From contig NZ_BIXZ01000001.1 of NCBI RefSeq assembly GCF_005406125.1, forward strand, positions 1,178,001-1,242,000: DNA of 64,000 bases. Direction: 5' to 3'. Position numbers and translations under genes: made by a program. The stretch comes from Haloarcula mannanilytica (GTDB taxonomy: Archaea; Halobacteriota; Halobacteria; Halobacteriales; Haloarculaceae). Below, piece by piece: positions 8,644 to 17,106 of this stretch. The notes beneath the pieces are model-generated. The model was not told the DNA's origin. It saw nothing but the letters and a program-made list of their open reading frames with translations, and did no database searches. Numbering within the stretch: the stretch's first letter is position 1; every line of letters starts with the position of its first letter.

Positions 8644-9084
8644 ATGGTGAAACAGCGACTCAAGGCGGCTATCGAGAACTCGGTACTGATGTCGATCTCA
8701 GATGGGTTTTCAAGAGGAGTCGAGAACTCGACACTCAAGTCCATCGCTGATACGTTCACACTGGGTTTCGAGATGTCGACACTCCACAGGGTGTGCGCTT
8801 GGATAGTAGCTGTAACCAAAGCATCCTGGATCTACCGGTGGCTTACGGCGGAACCGGAACCGGATGTCATCGTCATTGATCTACGCGAGACGTACACCGT
8901 CGGCCCATTCATCTCAGTGCTCGATGCAATCGTGCCACGGATCGCACGGTTCTGGCGGAATTCCGGCCTCGCATCCGTCGCAGGGCGACTGGAACGAGTC
9001 CTCTCGGAGTCGACAACAATCCAACTGGCGGCTAAACTCCTCGAACCACCAGAGCCACCAGAAAACAACGAGCAGCGGGAGTAG
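8644..9084 (+). CDS. Uncharacterised protein with three 16-residue N-terminal repeats
   Basis: I do not recognise this 146-residue protein. Residues 11-26, 27-42 and 43-58 are three consecutive 16-residue units beginning ENSVL, ENSTL and EMSTL. The first two continue with S-I-x-D-x-F and end in a Gly plus a hydrophobic residue. The pattern suggests an amphipathic helical repeat that packs against a membrane or a partner. A hydrophobic stretch (52-66) and the segment VIVIDLRETYTVGPFIS follow, and the end is Pro/Glu-rich. It begins 19 nt after the DUF4330 gene, so the two are very likely co-transcribed. Confidence 0.7.
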   Translation: MVKQRLKAAIENSVLMSISDGFSRGVENSTLKSIADTFTLGFEMSTLHRVCAWIVAVTKASWIYRWLTAEPEPDVIVIDLRETYTVGPFISVLDAIVPRIARFWRNSGLASVAGRLERVLSESTTIQLAAKLLEPPEPPENNEQRE

Positions 9085-9099
9085 CGGTCTACGCGGTGT

Positions 9100-10890
9100 T
9101 CACTCCACCGTCACACTTTTCGCCAGGTTGCGCGGCTTGTCGATGTTCCGGCCCAGCAACGCGGCCGTGTGATACGACACTAACTGTAAATGCGTGTTCG
9201 CCAGCACGGCGGCGGCCCGTGGATGCGTTTCCGGAATCTCCAGAACATGGTCGGCGTAACGCTCGACATCACTCTGTCCATCGGTAATAGCCACCACCGG
9301 CGCATCTCGCGCCTCGACCTCTTTGACGTTCCCGATGGTCTTGCGGGCGCGCTCGTCGTCGCCGGTCACGATAGCGAACACGGGCGTGTTCTCGGTTACC
9401 AGCGCCAGTGGGCCGTGTTTCAACTCACCCGCAGCGAAGCCCTCGGCGTGCTTGTAAGTGATCTCTTTCATCTTCAGTGCGCCTTCGAGGGCCACGGGCT
9501 GCTGGTAGCCGCGGCCGATGAAGAAGTAGGCGCTGGCGTTCTGATACAGTTCAGCGACCTCTTGGGCAGCAGATTCGTCCAAGATTTCCTGGACGTGACC
9601 CGGGAGGTCACGGAGCGCGCTGATTACCTGCCGGGCATCGCCGGTCGTGGATATCCCGAGCGCGAGCAGGTTCAGTGCGGTTAGCTGTGAGGCGAACGTC
9701 TTCGTGGCAGCGACGCCGATCTCCGGTCCGGCACGGATGTACAGCGCGTGGTCGCACTCGCGGGCCGCAGTGGAGCCGACGACGTTGGTCACAGCGAGCG
9801 TTCGCGCGCCACGGCGACGGGCCGCTCGAAGCGCCGAGAGCGTGTCAGCGGTCTCACCACTCTGGGTCACCCCGACGACGAGTGCGTCACCGATTGGCGG
9901 CGTCGCGGTCGCGTATTCGCTGGCGAGGAACGCCTGGGCGGGGATACCCGCTTCGCGGAACAGTTGTGCGCCATGCAAGGCGGCGTGATACGAGGTCCCG
10001 CAGGCGACGAACTGGACGCCCGTCGGGGAGAGATCACCGAGGTCGCCGATGTTGACCGAGCCAGCGAGTTCGTCGACGCGGCCCCGCAAACACTGCCGGA
10101 GCGCGCGCGGTTGCTCGTGGATCTCCTTGAGCATGAAGTGCTCGTAGCCGCTCTTGCCGGTCTCCTCGGGGTCCCACTGAACGGTGTCGATATCCTTCTC
10201 GATGACCGTGCCGTCGGTATCGGTTACGGTCCAACCGTCTCCGTTAAGACGGGCGAACTCGCCGTCGGCGAGATAGACGACTTTGTCGGTGAAATCTCTG
10301 AAGGCGGGCACGTCACTCGCCAGGTAGGTCGCATCCTCACCGATACCTAGCACGAGCGGCGAGTCGTTCCGGGCGGCAAACACCGAGTCACAGCCGGCGA
10401 TGACGACGGCGACGGCGTAGCTGCCTTCGAGGCGGCTGATCGCCTCGCGGACGGCGTCTTCGGGGTCGGCTCCGCCCTGCAGTGCGTCCTCGATGAGGTG
10501 GGGTACGACCTCCGTGTCGGTGTCGGAGGTGAAGGTGTGGCCGGCCCCGACGAGTTCGTCTCGCAGGGCCTGGTAGTTCTCGATGATGCCGTTGTGGACA
10601 ACCGCAACGTCGCCGGTGCAGTCCTGGTGTGGGTGGGCGTTCTCGTCGGTCGGCGGGCCATGCGTACTCCAGCGGGTGTGACCGATGCCGACCGAACCCG
10701 AGAGCGTCCGGTCAGAGAGGGCTGCACGCAGGTCCGCGATTTTGCCGGAGTGTTTGCACATGTCGATATGGCTGTTGGCCAGCGCGACGCCGGCGGAGTC
10801 GTACCCGCGGTACTCCAGTTTCGAGAGGCCATGAACGAGCGTGTCGAGGGTCTCGTCGCCGCGGCCAACACAACCGATGATACCGCACAT
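9100..10890 (-). CDS. glmS: Glutamine--fructose-6-phosphate aminotransferase
   Basis: The enzyme makes glucosamine-6-phosphate from fructose-6-phosphate and glutamine, the entry to amino-sugar synthesis. The N-terminal glutaminase domain starts MCGIIGCVGRGDE, so Cys2 is the nucleophile, and includes GHTRWSTHG and HNGIIENY. Two SIS isomerase domains follow (VACGTSYHAAL, VTQSGETADTL, FIGRGYQQPVALEGALKMKEI). The protein ends LAKSVTVE, the expected family end. The 596 residues are normal length. The start overlaps the stop of the upstream GlmU-like gene (TGATG), so the two form one operon. Confidence 0.95.
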   Translation of the reverse strand: MCGIIGCVGRGDETLDTLVHGLSKLEYRGYDSAGVALANSHIDMCKHSGKIADLRAALSDRTLSGSVGIGHTRWSTHGPPTDENAHPHQDCTGDVAVVHNGIIENYQALRDELVGAGHTFTSDTDTEVVPHLIEDALQGGADPEDAVREAISRLEGSYAVAVVIAGCDSVFAARNDSPLVLGIGEDATYLASDVPAFRDFTDKVVYLADGEFARLNGDGWTVTDTDGTVIEKDIDTVQWDPEETGKSGYEHFMLKEIHEQPRALRQCLRGRVDELAGSVNIGDLGDLSPTGVQFVACGTSYHAALHGAQLFREAGIPAQAFLASEYATATPPIGDALVVGVTQSGETADTLSALRAARRRGARTLAVTNVVGSTAARECDHALYIRAGPEIGVAATKTFASQLTALNLLALGISTTGDARQVISALRDLPGHVQEILDESAAQEVAELYQNASAYFFIGRGYQQPVALEGALKMKEITYKHAEGFAAGELKHGPLALVTENTPVFAIVTGDDERARKTIGNVKEVEARDAPVVAITDGQSDVERYADHVLEIPETHPRAAAVLANTHLQLVSYHTAALLGRNIDKPRNLAKSVTVE

Positions 10891-12080
10891 CAGCGGACCA
10901 CCTCCGCGCCTTCGCGGACGGTGCCATCGACCGTCACGCCGGTCGCGAGTCGAGCGTTCGGACCAACGAGCGATCCAGGGACGAAGCTCACGTCACCCAA
11001 CGCCGTGGCACGGTCTGCGATAACGGCCCCGAGCCGCTGGTTCTCGAACACCGCTGTCCCGACCTGTACGTCAGCCGGGCCGCCGGGGACGACCGTGTTG
11101 ACGCCGAGGTTCGCGTCCTGACCCGTAACGGTGTCGACGAGGGTCGAACTCGGGTCGACTCGCGTGTCCGCGTCAAGCACGGAGTGTTGGACGACGCTGT
11201 TAGCCCCGACAGTGACGTTGCGCCCGAGCGCCACGTCCGGGCCGATGACGGCGTCCGGCCCGACTTCACAGTCCGGGCCGATGACGACCGGGGACTGGAG
11301 GACGGCCTGGTCGTGGACGCGCGCGGAGCTGTCGACCCAGACCTGTTCGTCCCGGGCCGATTCGACGACCCGACCCCGGGCCAGCACCTCGCGGGCGACG
11401 GTCAGCAGATCCCACGGATAGGTCGCGTCGACCCACATCCCGTCGACCTCGACGGCGCGAACGCGGTCGGACTCCAACAGGAGTCCGATAGTATCAGTCA
11501 GCGCCAACTCCCCGGCGTGGCGCGTCGTCTCGTCGATAGTCTCGAAGATATCACCGTTGAAGGCGTAGACGCCGCCGTTGATGAGCCTGAAATCGTCGTG
11601 TTGGGGCTTCTCGACGATGTCGACGATGTCGCCGTCCTGCACCTCGACCGCGCCGTAGCGGCTGGTGTCCTGCCGTTCGAGAACGGCGATGCTCGTATGA
11701 CCGGACTCCGCGTAGGAGCGGTCTACCGCCTCGATAGTCGCCGCGTCGACGAGCCGATCACCGTTCATCACCAAAAGCGGGCCGTCGACAGCGCTTCGGG
11801 CCTGGAGGAGCGCGTGCCCGCTGCCCAGTTGTTTCGTCTGGTTCACGTAGGAGATCGGGACGCCACGATACGTCGGACCGAAGTGGCCCTGGACCCGGTC
11901 ACGCTTGTAGCCGACGACGACGACCAGTTTCTCGATGCCGGCTTCGACCAGCGCGTCGAAGACGTGTTCGAGAATCGGGCGGTTCGCAGCCGGCAGCATT
12001 GGTTTTGGCCGATTGCGAGTTAACGGCCGCAGGCGAGTGCCTTCCCCAGCGGCGAGGACCACAGCCGTGTCGATGTGCAT
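10890..12080 (-). CDS. GlmU-like bifunctional sugar-1-phosphate nucleotidyltransferase/acetyltransferase
   Basis: The 396-residue protein has an N-terminal nucleotidyltransferase domain (about 1-235) with LAAGEGTRLRPLTRNRPKPM, a GSGHALLQA loop and LLVMNGDRLV. A C-terminal left-handed beta-helix (about 255-396) carries hexapeptide repeats such as VIGPDCEVGPDAVIGPDV. This is the layout of archaeal enzymes that acetylate glucosamine-1-phosphate and couple it to UTP to make UDP-GlcNAc. Translational coupling with glmS fits that pathway. A possible TATA element (CCATATTGAA, minus strand, about 12106-12115) precedes the ATG. The exact sugar specificity is inferred. Confidence 0.87.
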   Translation of the reverse strand: MHIDTAVVLAAGEGTRLRPLTRNRPKPMLPAANRPILEHVFDALVEAGIEKLVVVVGYKRDRVQGHFGPTYRGVPISYVNQTKQLGSGHALLQARSAVDGPLLVMNGDRLVDAATIEAVDRSYAESGHTSIAVLERQDTSRYGAVEVQDGDIVDIVEKPQHDDFRLINGGVYAFNGDIFETIDETTRHAGELALTDTIGLLLESDRVRAVEVDGMWVDATYPWDLLTVAREVLARGRVVESARDEQVWVDSSARVHDQAVLQSPVVIGPDCEVGPDAVIGPDVALGRNVTVGANSVVQHSVLDADTRVDPSSTLVDTVTGQDANLGVNTVVPGGPADVQVGTAVFENQRLGAVIADRATALGDVSFVPGSLVGPNARLATGVTVDGTVREGAEVVR

Positions 12081-12232
12081 ACCTGTAGGAGGTGGAGGAG
12101 GGGTTTCAATATGGCGGCCTTAATGAGATTGGACGGTCTCTACTCACGACCACATCTAGATTGTGATGATGAAACCAAACAGGACGGGACAATCGAAGTG
12201 ACCGATCCGCAGAGAGACTTGCCGGGTCAGCC

Positions 12233-13093
12233 TCACTGCTCGCCCATCCGCTCGCCAGCGACCCGACGGCCCTTCGTCGTCAGGTTCACTTCGGTCCGCT
12301 CCCGGAGGACGCTGATCACGTCGAGTTCGATGAGCCGGTCGAAGATCTCCTCAGTCTTTTCGACATCGATACCGACGAAGTTCGGGATGTCGAAGGGCGA
12401 CACGCCGGAGTGTAACGCCATGATGACCCGCTTTTCGGTCGAACTCAGGTCTAGATCAGCGCGGTTCTGTTCGGCGCTGTCTTCGAGCATCGTCTGAAGG
12501 ACAGTGGCGTGGAACTCCTCGCCCGCGAGGTGGGTTTCGACGCTGATGTCGTCCTCGCTGTGTTCGACCTGAATGACCGTCCGTTCCTCGCCAGAGACTT
12601 GCTTCTCCTCGACGGCGAGGTCGCCGATGTCGGCTCGCTCAACGACGACGGCCTGTCCGTCGGCCATTGCGAGTTTCAGCGCCTCATCGGTCACTTTCAG
12701 CCGTCCTTTCGTCCACTCAGCGGACTGGACGACACCGCCTTTCAGTGCAGGGTGCTGGACCAGCACTATCGCGCCGTCAAGACTCGCTCGGTAGAAATCG
12801 ATCTCGAACGTCTCGTGGTCCGACGCCGATACCAGGACAACGTCCTCGCCGATGTAGAGCGCGACGTAGTCCGAGACGCCGGCGCTCTGTTGGTTCACGT
12901 CGAACCGGTCGGCGATGCGGTCGATATCAGTCAGTGAAATCTGTCGCTTGTCGTCACCCAGTAGAGCGACCCGTTCAGTGGTGAGAACGATACGACAGTT
13001 TCGCCACTCGGCGTCGGTGAGGCGCTGGCCCTGTGAGACCGCCTGTAGGTACTGTCCTTTCGTATCGGCGATCTTCTTTTCGGTGTCGCTCAT
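12233..13093 (-). CDS. cheF: CheF-like archaeal taxis protein
   Basis: I assign this 286-residue protein to the archaeal CheF family. In Halobacterium, CheF links the CheY/CheC/CheD signalling proteins to the archaellum motor. The protein has an N-terminal beta-rich domain (CRIVLTTERVALLGDD resembles a PH/GRAM-like strand), a middle domain with EWTKGRLKVTDE, and a C-terminal winged-helix-like region (SSTEKRVIMALHSGVSPFDIPNFVGI). I chose the ATG giving MSDTEKKIAD because a TATA element lies at 13135-13144 and the paralogue at 22762 starts at the same place. The frame could open further upstream. It is not in a che cluster. It is divergent from acs1. Confidence 0.75.
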   Translation of the reverse strand: MSDTEKKIADTKGQYLQAVSQGQRLTDAEWRNCRIVLTTERVALLGDDKRQISLTDIDRIADRFDVNQQSAGVSDYVALYIGEDVVLVSASDHETFEIDFYRASLDGAIVLVQHPALKGGVVQSAEWTKGRLKVTDEALKLAMADGQAVVVERADIGDLAVEEKQVSGEERTVIQVEHSEDDISVETHLAGEEFHATVLQTMLEDSAEQNRADLDLSSTEKRVIMALHSGVSPFDIPNFVGIDVEKTEEIFDRLIELDVISVLRERTEVNLTTKGRRVAGERMGEQ

Positions 13094-13134
13094 GCCCCGT
13101 ACCGGCCTCTCGTATACCTGTTGGCCACAGAACT

Positions 13135-13144
13135 CAATATAAGT
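13135..13144 (-). promoter_or_regulatory. TATA element for the CheF-like gene
   Basis: The minus-strand reading is ACTTATATTG, centred about 46 nt before the ATG at 13093. Transcription would start near 13112 and leave a leader of roughly 20 nt. This placement rules against the longer upstream reading of the gene, whose extra codons would lie in the promoter. Confidence 0.55.
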
Positions 13145-13224
13145 TCCGTCGCCAGTGTCGAAAGTGAGAACGGCCATCGGTATCGTGGCCGATCCATCCC
13201 GGACAGAATCATACATAATTAGAG

Positions 13225-13236
13225 AGGATATTTTTG
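13225..13236 (+). promoter_or_regulatory. TATA element for acs1
   Basis: AGGATATTTTTG sits about 30 nt before the ATG at 13261, the spacing expected for a leaderless haloarchaeal transcript. An in-frame TTG at 13234 falls inside this element and is therefore an unlikely start. Confidence 0.6.
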
Positions 13237-13260
13237 AGTGCGCCGATGTATTGTCAATTG

Positions 13261-15204
13261 ATGGCACGGGGTGACGGACCGGGTCGGGACCAGCCCTACA
13301 CGGAGCGAGAGACGGTCGAACCGCCAGACTGGTTCGTCGAACAGGCGAACGTATCGGACCCGACTGTCTACGACCGCTTCGAACGGGAGTGGCCCGATTG
13401 CTGGCGCGACGCCGCCGAGTTGCTCGACTGGGAGACGCCCTTCGAAACAGTATTCCGGGGAACGGACGGCCCGCCCTTCGAGTGGTTCCCCGGTGGTCGG
13501 TTAAACGCCGCCTACAACTGTATCGACCGGCATCTCCCCGAGCGGAAGAACCAATTGGCGCTGGTCTGGGAGGGACACCTCGGCGAGTCCCGGACCTACA
13601 CGTACCTCGAACTGTACCGGGAGGTCAACGCCTTCGCCGCGGCGCTGCGCGAACGCGGCGTCGGGCCGGACGACGTGGTGACGCTGTACCTGCCGATGGT
13701 ACCCGAACTCCCGGTCGCCATGCTGGCCTGTGCGCGGCTGGGCGTGCAACACAACGTCGTCTTCGCCGGGTTCTCCGCGGACGCGCTGGCGACGCGGATG
13801 GAGCGGGCCGAGTCGGCGTATCTCATCACCTGCGATGGCTACTACCGACGGGGCAGCGCCGTTGCACAAAAGAACAAGGCCGATAACGCGCGCATCGCCG
13901 TCGACCACGATGTGTCTGTCGTGGTACTCGACCGACTGGGCCGTGACGTGCATTTAGGCGACGACTACGACGACTATCACGACCTGTTGGCCGCCCACAA
14001 AGGGGCCGAAATCGAGCCGGCCCCACGTGCGGCTGACGATCCGCTCTTTCGCATCTACACGTCGGGAACGACCGGCCAACCCAAGGCGGTCACCCACACG
14101 ACCGGCGGGTATCTCGCACACGTCGCCTGGACCGCCCGGTCGGTGCTGGACATCAAGCCCGAAGACACCTACTGGTGTTCGGCCGACATCGGCTGGATCA
14201 CCGGCCACTCCTACATCGTCTACGGCCCGCTCGCGCTCGGCACCACGACGGTGCTGTACAACGGCACGGCGGACCACCCCGAGAAAGACCGGCTGTGGGA
14301 ACTCATCGAAAAATACGCTGTCGACGTGTTCTACACCGCGCCAACGGCCGTTCGGGCGTTTATGAAGTGGGGCAAACAGTACCCCCAGCAGCACGACCTC
14401 TCCAGTTTGCGCCTGCTTGGCACGGTCGGCGAGCCGATGGACGCCCGCGCCTGGGAGTGGTACCGCGAACACATCGGCGGCGGCGAGTGCCCGGTCGTCG
14501 ACACCTGGTGGCAGACCGAAACCGGCGCGATCCTCGTCTCGACGCTGCCCGGCGTCGACGAGATGAAACCCGGGGCCGCGGGAACGCCGCTACCGGGGAT
14601 CGAAGCGTCCGTCGTGGACCGGTCGGGGACGGCGGTCGAAGCGAACACGGCCGGCGAACTCGTCGTGACCCGTCCCTGGCCGGGGATGCCGCACGCGCTG
14701 CTCGACGGAACGGACTGGGGCAGCGTCCCTGACAGTGCCGAGGAATGGCGGTACTACCCCGAAGACAGCGTCTCGGCCGACGAGGACGGCTACATCACCT
14801 TCCTCGGGCGGATCGACGACGCGATCAACGTCGCCGGTCGGCGGTTCAGCACCAAGGAACTGGAGTCGACAGTCTCCGGGGTCGATGGCGTCGCCGAAGC
14901 CGCCGTCGTCGGTGCCAACGACGAGCGGACCGGCACAGCAGTGTATACTTTCGCGTCCCCGGAAGACGGCTACGGCGAAAGCGAACTCCGGGACGCAATC
15001 GAAGAAGCCGTCGTCGATGCCATCGGCGGCATCGCCCGCCCCAAGGAGATCGTGTTCACGCCCGACCTCCCGAAGACGCGGTCTGGCAAAGTTATGCGCC
15101 GTCTGCTGACGGCGGTGGCGAACGACGAGGACCTGGGCGACACCAGCGCGCTGCGCAACCCCGAAATTCTCGGCGAGATCCAGTCGACGACGAGCCGCGA
15201 GTAG
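13261..15204 (+). CDS. acs: Acetyl-CoA synthetase, first copy
   Basis: This AMP-forming ligase converts acetate, ATP and CoA to acetyl-CoA via acetyl-AMP. The 647 residues match the family. Visible motifs are the P-loop YTSGTTGQPKAVTH, the acetate-pocket segment VDTWWQTETG, the hinge GRIDDAINVAGRR and the C-terminal LPKTRSGKVMRRLL, whose lysine is catalytic and the usual acetylation site. Sequence in the middle is near identical to the second copy at 17107, but this copy is shorter between the core and the C-terminal lid (no YKNDERF-type insert). It is separated from acs2 by a Bat-type regulator and is divergent from a CheF-like gene. Confidence 0.93.
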   Translation: MARGDGPGRDQPYTERETVEPPDWFVEQANVSDPTVYDRFEREWPDCWRDAAELLDWETPFETVFRGTDGPPFEWFPGGRLNAAYNCIDRHLPERKNQLALVWEGHLGESRTYTYLELYREVNAFAAALRERGVGPDDVVTLYLPMVPELPVAMLACARLGVQHNVVFAGFSADALATRMERAESAYLITCDGYYRRGSAVAQKNKADNARIAVDHDVSVVVLDRLGRDVHLGDDYDDYHDLLAAHKGAEIEPAPRAADDPLFRIYTSGTTGQPKAVTHTTGGYLAHVAWTARSVLDIKPEDTYWCSADIGWITGHSYIVYGPLALGTTTVLYNGTADHPEKDRLWELIEKYAVDVFYTAPTAVRAFMKWGKQYPQQHDLSSLRLLGTVGEPMDARAWEWYREHIGGGECPVVDTWWQTETGAILVSTLPGVDEMKPGAAGTPLPGIEASVVDRSGTAVEANTAGELVVTRPWPGMPHALLDGTDWGSVPDSAEEWRYYPEDSVSADEDGYITFLGRIDDAINVAGRRFSTKELESTVSGVDGVAEAAVVGANDERTGTAVYTFASPEDGYGESELRDAIEEAVVDAIGGIARPKEIVFTPDLPKTRSGKVMRRLLTAVANDEDLGDTSALRNPEILGEIQSTTSRE

Positions 15205-15206
15205 AC

Positions 15207-15220
15207 TTTTTCGAATTTTT
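15207..15220 (+). terminator. T-rich terminator after acs1
   Basis: Two runs of five T (ACTTTTTCGAATTTTT region) follow the acs1 stop within a few bases. This is the usual form of a haloarchaeal transcription end. It suggests that acs1 is a separate unit from the regulator gene. Confidence 0.5.
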
Positions 15221-15228
15221 CTATACTT

Positions 15229-15321
15229 CCGAAATAAGTTCGCTGCAATACCATCCTTAGGGACTGTTTTATCGTCAGCCTCTATTCTGTGACCCCGATT
15301 TAACCGGAATACTTATTTCGG
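15229..15321. promoter_or_regulatory. Inverted CCGAAATAAGT pair and TATA element of the Bat-type gene
   Basis: CCGAAATAAGT (15229-15239) is matched exactly, in inverted orientation, by ACTTATTTCGG (15311-15321), with dyad centres 82 nt apart. The right copy is placed as the TATA element of the downstream gene, about 31 nt before its ATG. A further TTCCGAAA lies at 15334-15341, right beside the start codon. The arrangement could be an autoregulatory operator or two opposed promoters. The same word is not seen upstream of either acs gene. Confidence 0.5.
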
Positions 15322-15345
15322 TATTTCCTAAATTTCCGAAACAAG

Positions 15346-17037
15346 ATGGACGAGGCAGCGGACCGCATCGGTGATCGGGGGTACGAACAGCTCCGCCGCG
15401 CGGCCGAGACACACCGGGCCGATCTCGTGCTCCGGCTCGGCGCGGAGGTCGGACTCCGCCCGGCGGAGATGACGGCAGTGCGGTTGGCCGATATCACCGA
15501 GTTCGAGGGGCATCTCCTGCTTTCCGTTCGGGACGACGGCGAAGTCGTGCGCGAGGCGTACCTCCCGGAATCGGTCGAACACGACATGCGGAAGTACACG
15601 AATGCGGCCGGGAAAGCCGACGACGAACCGCTGTTTGCCGTCTCCCCGCGGCGGCTCCAGATGCTCGTCAGCGAGGTCGCCGACCGCGCCACAGACACCG
15701 CACCACACCTGCAGGGAATTTCCTCGCGTGACCTCCGGTGGCGGTTCGCGGCGAGCCTGCTGGACAACGGCGTCCCGCCGGACATCGTCTGCGCGCTCGG
15801 CGGCTGGGACCGCCTCGACCGGCTCGACCCGCTGCTTGACGAACCGGACCGGGGAACTATCGTTGCAGCGGTTGAGGGCTCCGGCGGGCGGACAACCCAA
15901 GGCGCGCCCCAGCGAAACGTCGACTGGATTGGGGCAGTCAGCGAGGGGCTTGCGGCCGCCGCGACCGGTGAGGCGATCGCGGCGACCCTCTGTGACCACC
16001 TGACAGAGACGGCGGGCTTCGAGTTCGCCTGGCTCGCGGAGCGTACCGGCGACGGACTGACACCGCGTGCGACGGCAGCGATCGGCGAGACGGCTGTCAA
16101 GGAGCAGATTGATACCCACATCGAGTCAGTCACCGCGCCGCTCGACGTGGGCGAGGTCCGCGTCGTCGACGACAGCACCGGACCGGTCGCACTGGTCCCG
16201 CTTGTGAGGGAAAACGCCGTGTCCGGGATAATCGGGGTCGGGACGAGCGAGGGGCTCACCGATGCGGAACGCACCGTCCTCTCTGCGCTCGGTGTCCAGG
16301 TGGGTCACGCACAGATTGCCGCCGAGCGCAAGCGCCTCTTACTTGCCGATACGGTGACCGAGATCGAGTTACACTGTGCGGATAAGCGGACATTCACTGC
16401 CGGCATCTCCGCGGCGTTGCAGTGTACGGTCGAGCTGACCGGCGTCGTACCTGTGGCAGGTCAGTCACTGCTGTACTACCTGATGGTCAAGGGGGCTTCG
16501 GCCGACGCGATACTGTCCTATGCGGACACCGACGAGGGCGTGACCGACGCCAGACTCCTCGAAGAGCACAGTGATGGTGTGTTACTGGAAGTCGTCGTCA
16601 CCGACACGCCGGCGCTCCAACTGGTCGAGCGCGGCGGTCGCATCCGCTCGGTGACGGCCGCCGACGGCGTAGCGACAATCGCCGTCGAACTCCCCGGTGA
16701 GGCCGACATCAGACCGACGGTCGACGCCGTCACCGACGCCTATCCGGAAACATCGTTGGCAGCGAAGCGGCAAACAGAACGAGCGGCCGAGACGGATGCC
16801 GGGTTCCGCGACCGCTTGAGCGACCGCCTCTCAGATCGGCAAGAGACCGTTCTCCGGGCGGCCTACCACAGCGGCTACTTCGAGTGGCCCCGCGGATCGA
16901 CCGCCGAGGAGCTAGCGGACTCGCTTGACGTGTCATCACCGACGCTGCACAACCACCTCCGGAAGGCCCAGCAGAAGGTGCTGACCGCGTTTTTCGACGA
17001 CAGACCGACAGAGCCACGGCGGCCGGCCGGAAACTGA
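15346..17037 (+). CDS. Bat-type (bacterio-opsin activator) regulator with pseudo-integrase N-terminus
   Basis: This 563-residue transcription regulator has four parts. Residues 1-170 resemble the catalytic domain of a tyrosine recombinase: R38 in GLRPAE, then RDLRWRFAASLLDNGV (the family HxxR histidine is R128, R131 kept) and GGW at 152-154. No tyrosine follows, so it cannot cut DNA. Residues about 195-325 form a GAF-like sensor domain, about 335-490 the Bat domain, and 495-545 the HTH_10 helix-turn-helix (LSDRQETVLRAAYHSGYF, then SPTLHNHLRKAQQKV). It sits between two acetyl-CoA synthetase genes, so it probably controls acetate metabolism. The message appears leaderless. Confidence 0.85.
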   Translation: MDEAADRIGDRGYEQLRRAAETHRADLVLRLGAEVGLRPAEMTAVRLADITEFEGHLLLSVRDDGEVVREAYLPESVEHDMRKYTNAAGKADDEPLFAVSPRRLQMLVSEVADRATDTAPHLQGISSRDLRWRFAASLLDNGVPPDIVCALGGWDRLDRLDPLLDEPDRGTIVAAVEGSGGRTTQGAPQRNVDWIGAVSEGLAAAATGEAIAATLCDHLTETAGFEFAWLAERTGDGLTPRATAAIGETAVKEQIDTHIESVTAPLDVGEVRVVDDSTGPVALVPLVRENAVSGIIGVGTSEGLTDAERTVLSALGVQVGHAQIAAERKRLLLADTVTEIELHCADKRTFTAGISAALQCTVELTGVVPVAGQSLLYYLMVKGASADAILSYADTDEGVTDARLLEEHSDGVLLEVVVTDTPALQLVERGGRIRSVTAADGVATIAVELPGEADIRPTVDAVTDAYPETSLAAKRQTERAAETDAGFRDRLSDRLSDRQETVLRAAYHSGYFEWPRGSTAEELADSLDVSSPTLHNHLRKAQQKVLTAFFDDRPTEPRRPAGN

Positions 17038-17070
17038 CCCGTGTTTCGTGTTATCGTAGTTAGACCCCCC

Positions 17071-17080
17071 GTTTATATGG
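17071..17080 (+). promoter_or_regulatory. TATA element for acs2
   Basis: GTTTATATGG lies about 31 nt before the ATG at 17107, preceded by a run of six C. Placement fits a leaderless or very short-leader message and gives acs2 its own promoter separate from the regulator gene. Confidence 0.6.
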
Positions 17081-17106
17081 CCGCTGTGAAATATCGATGA
17101 TAGACT

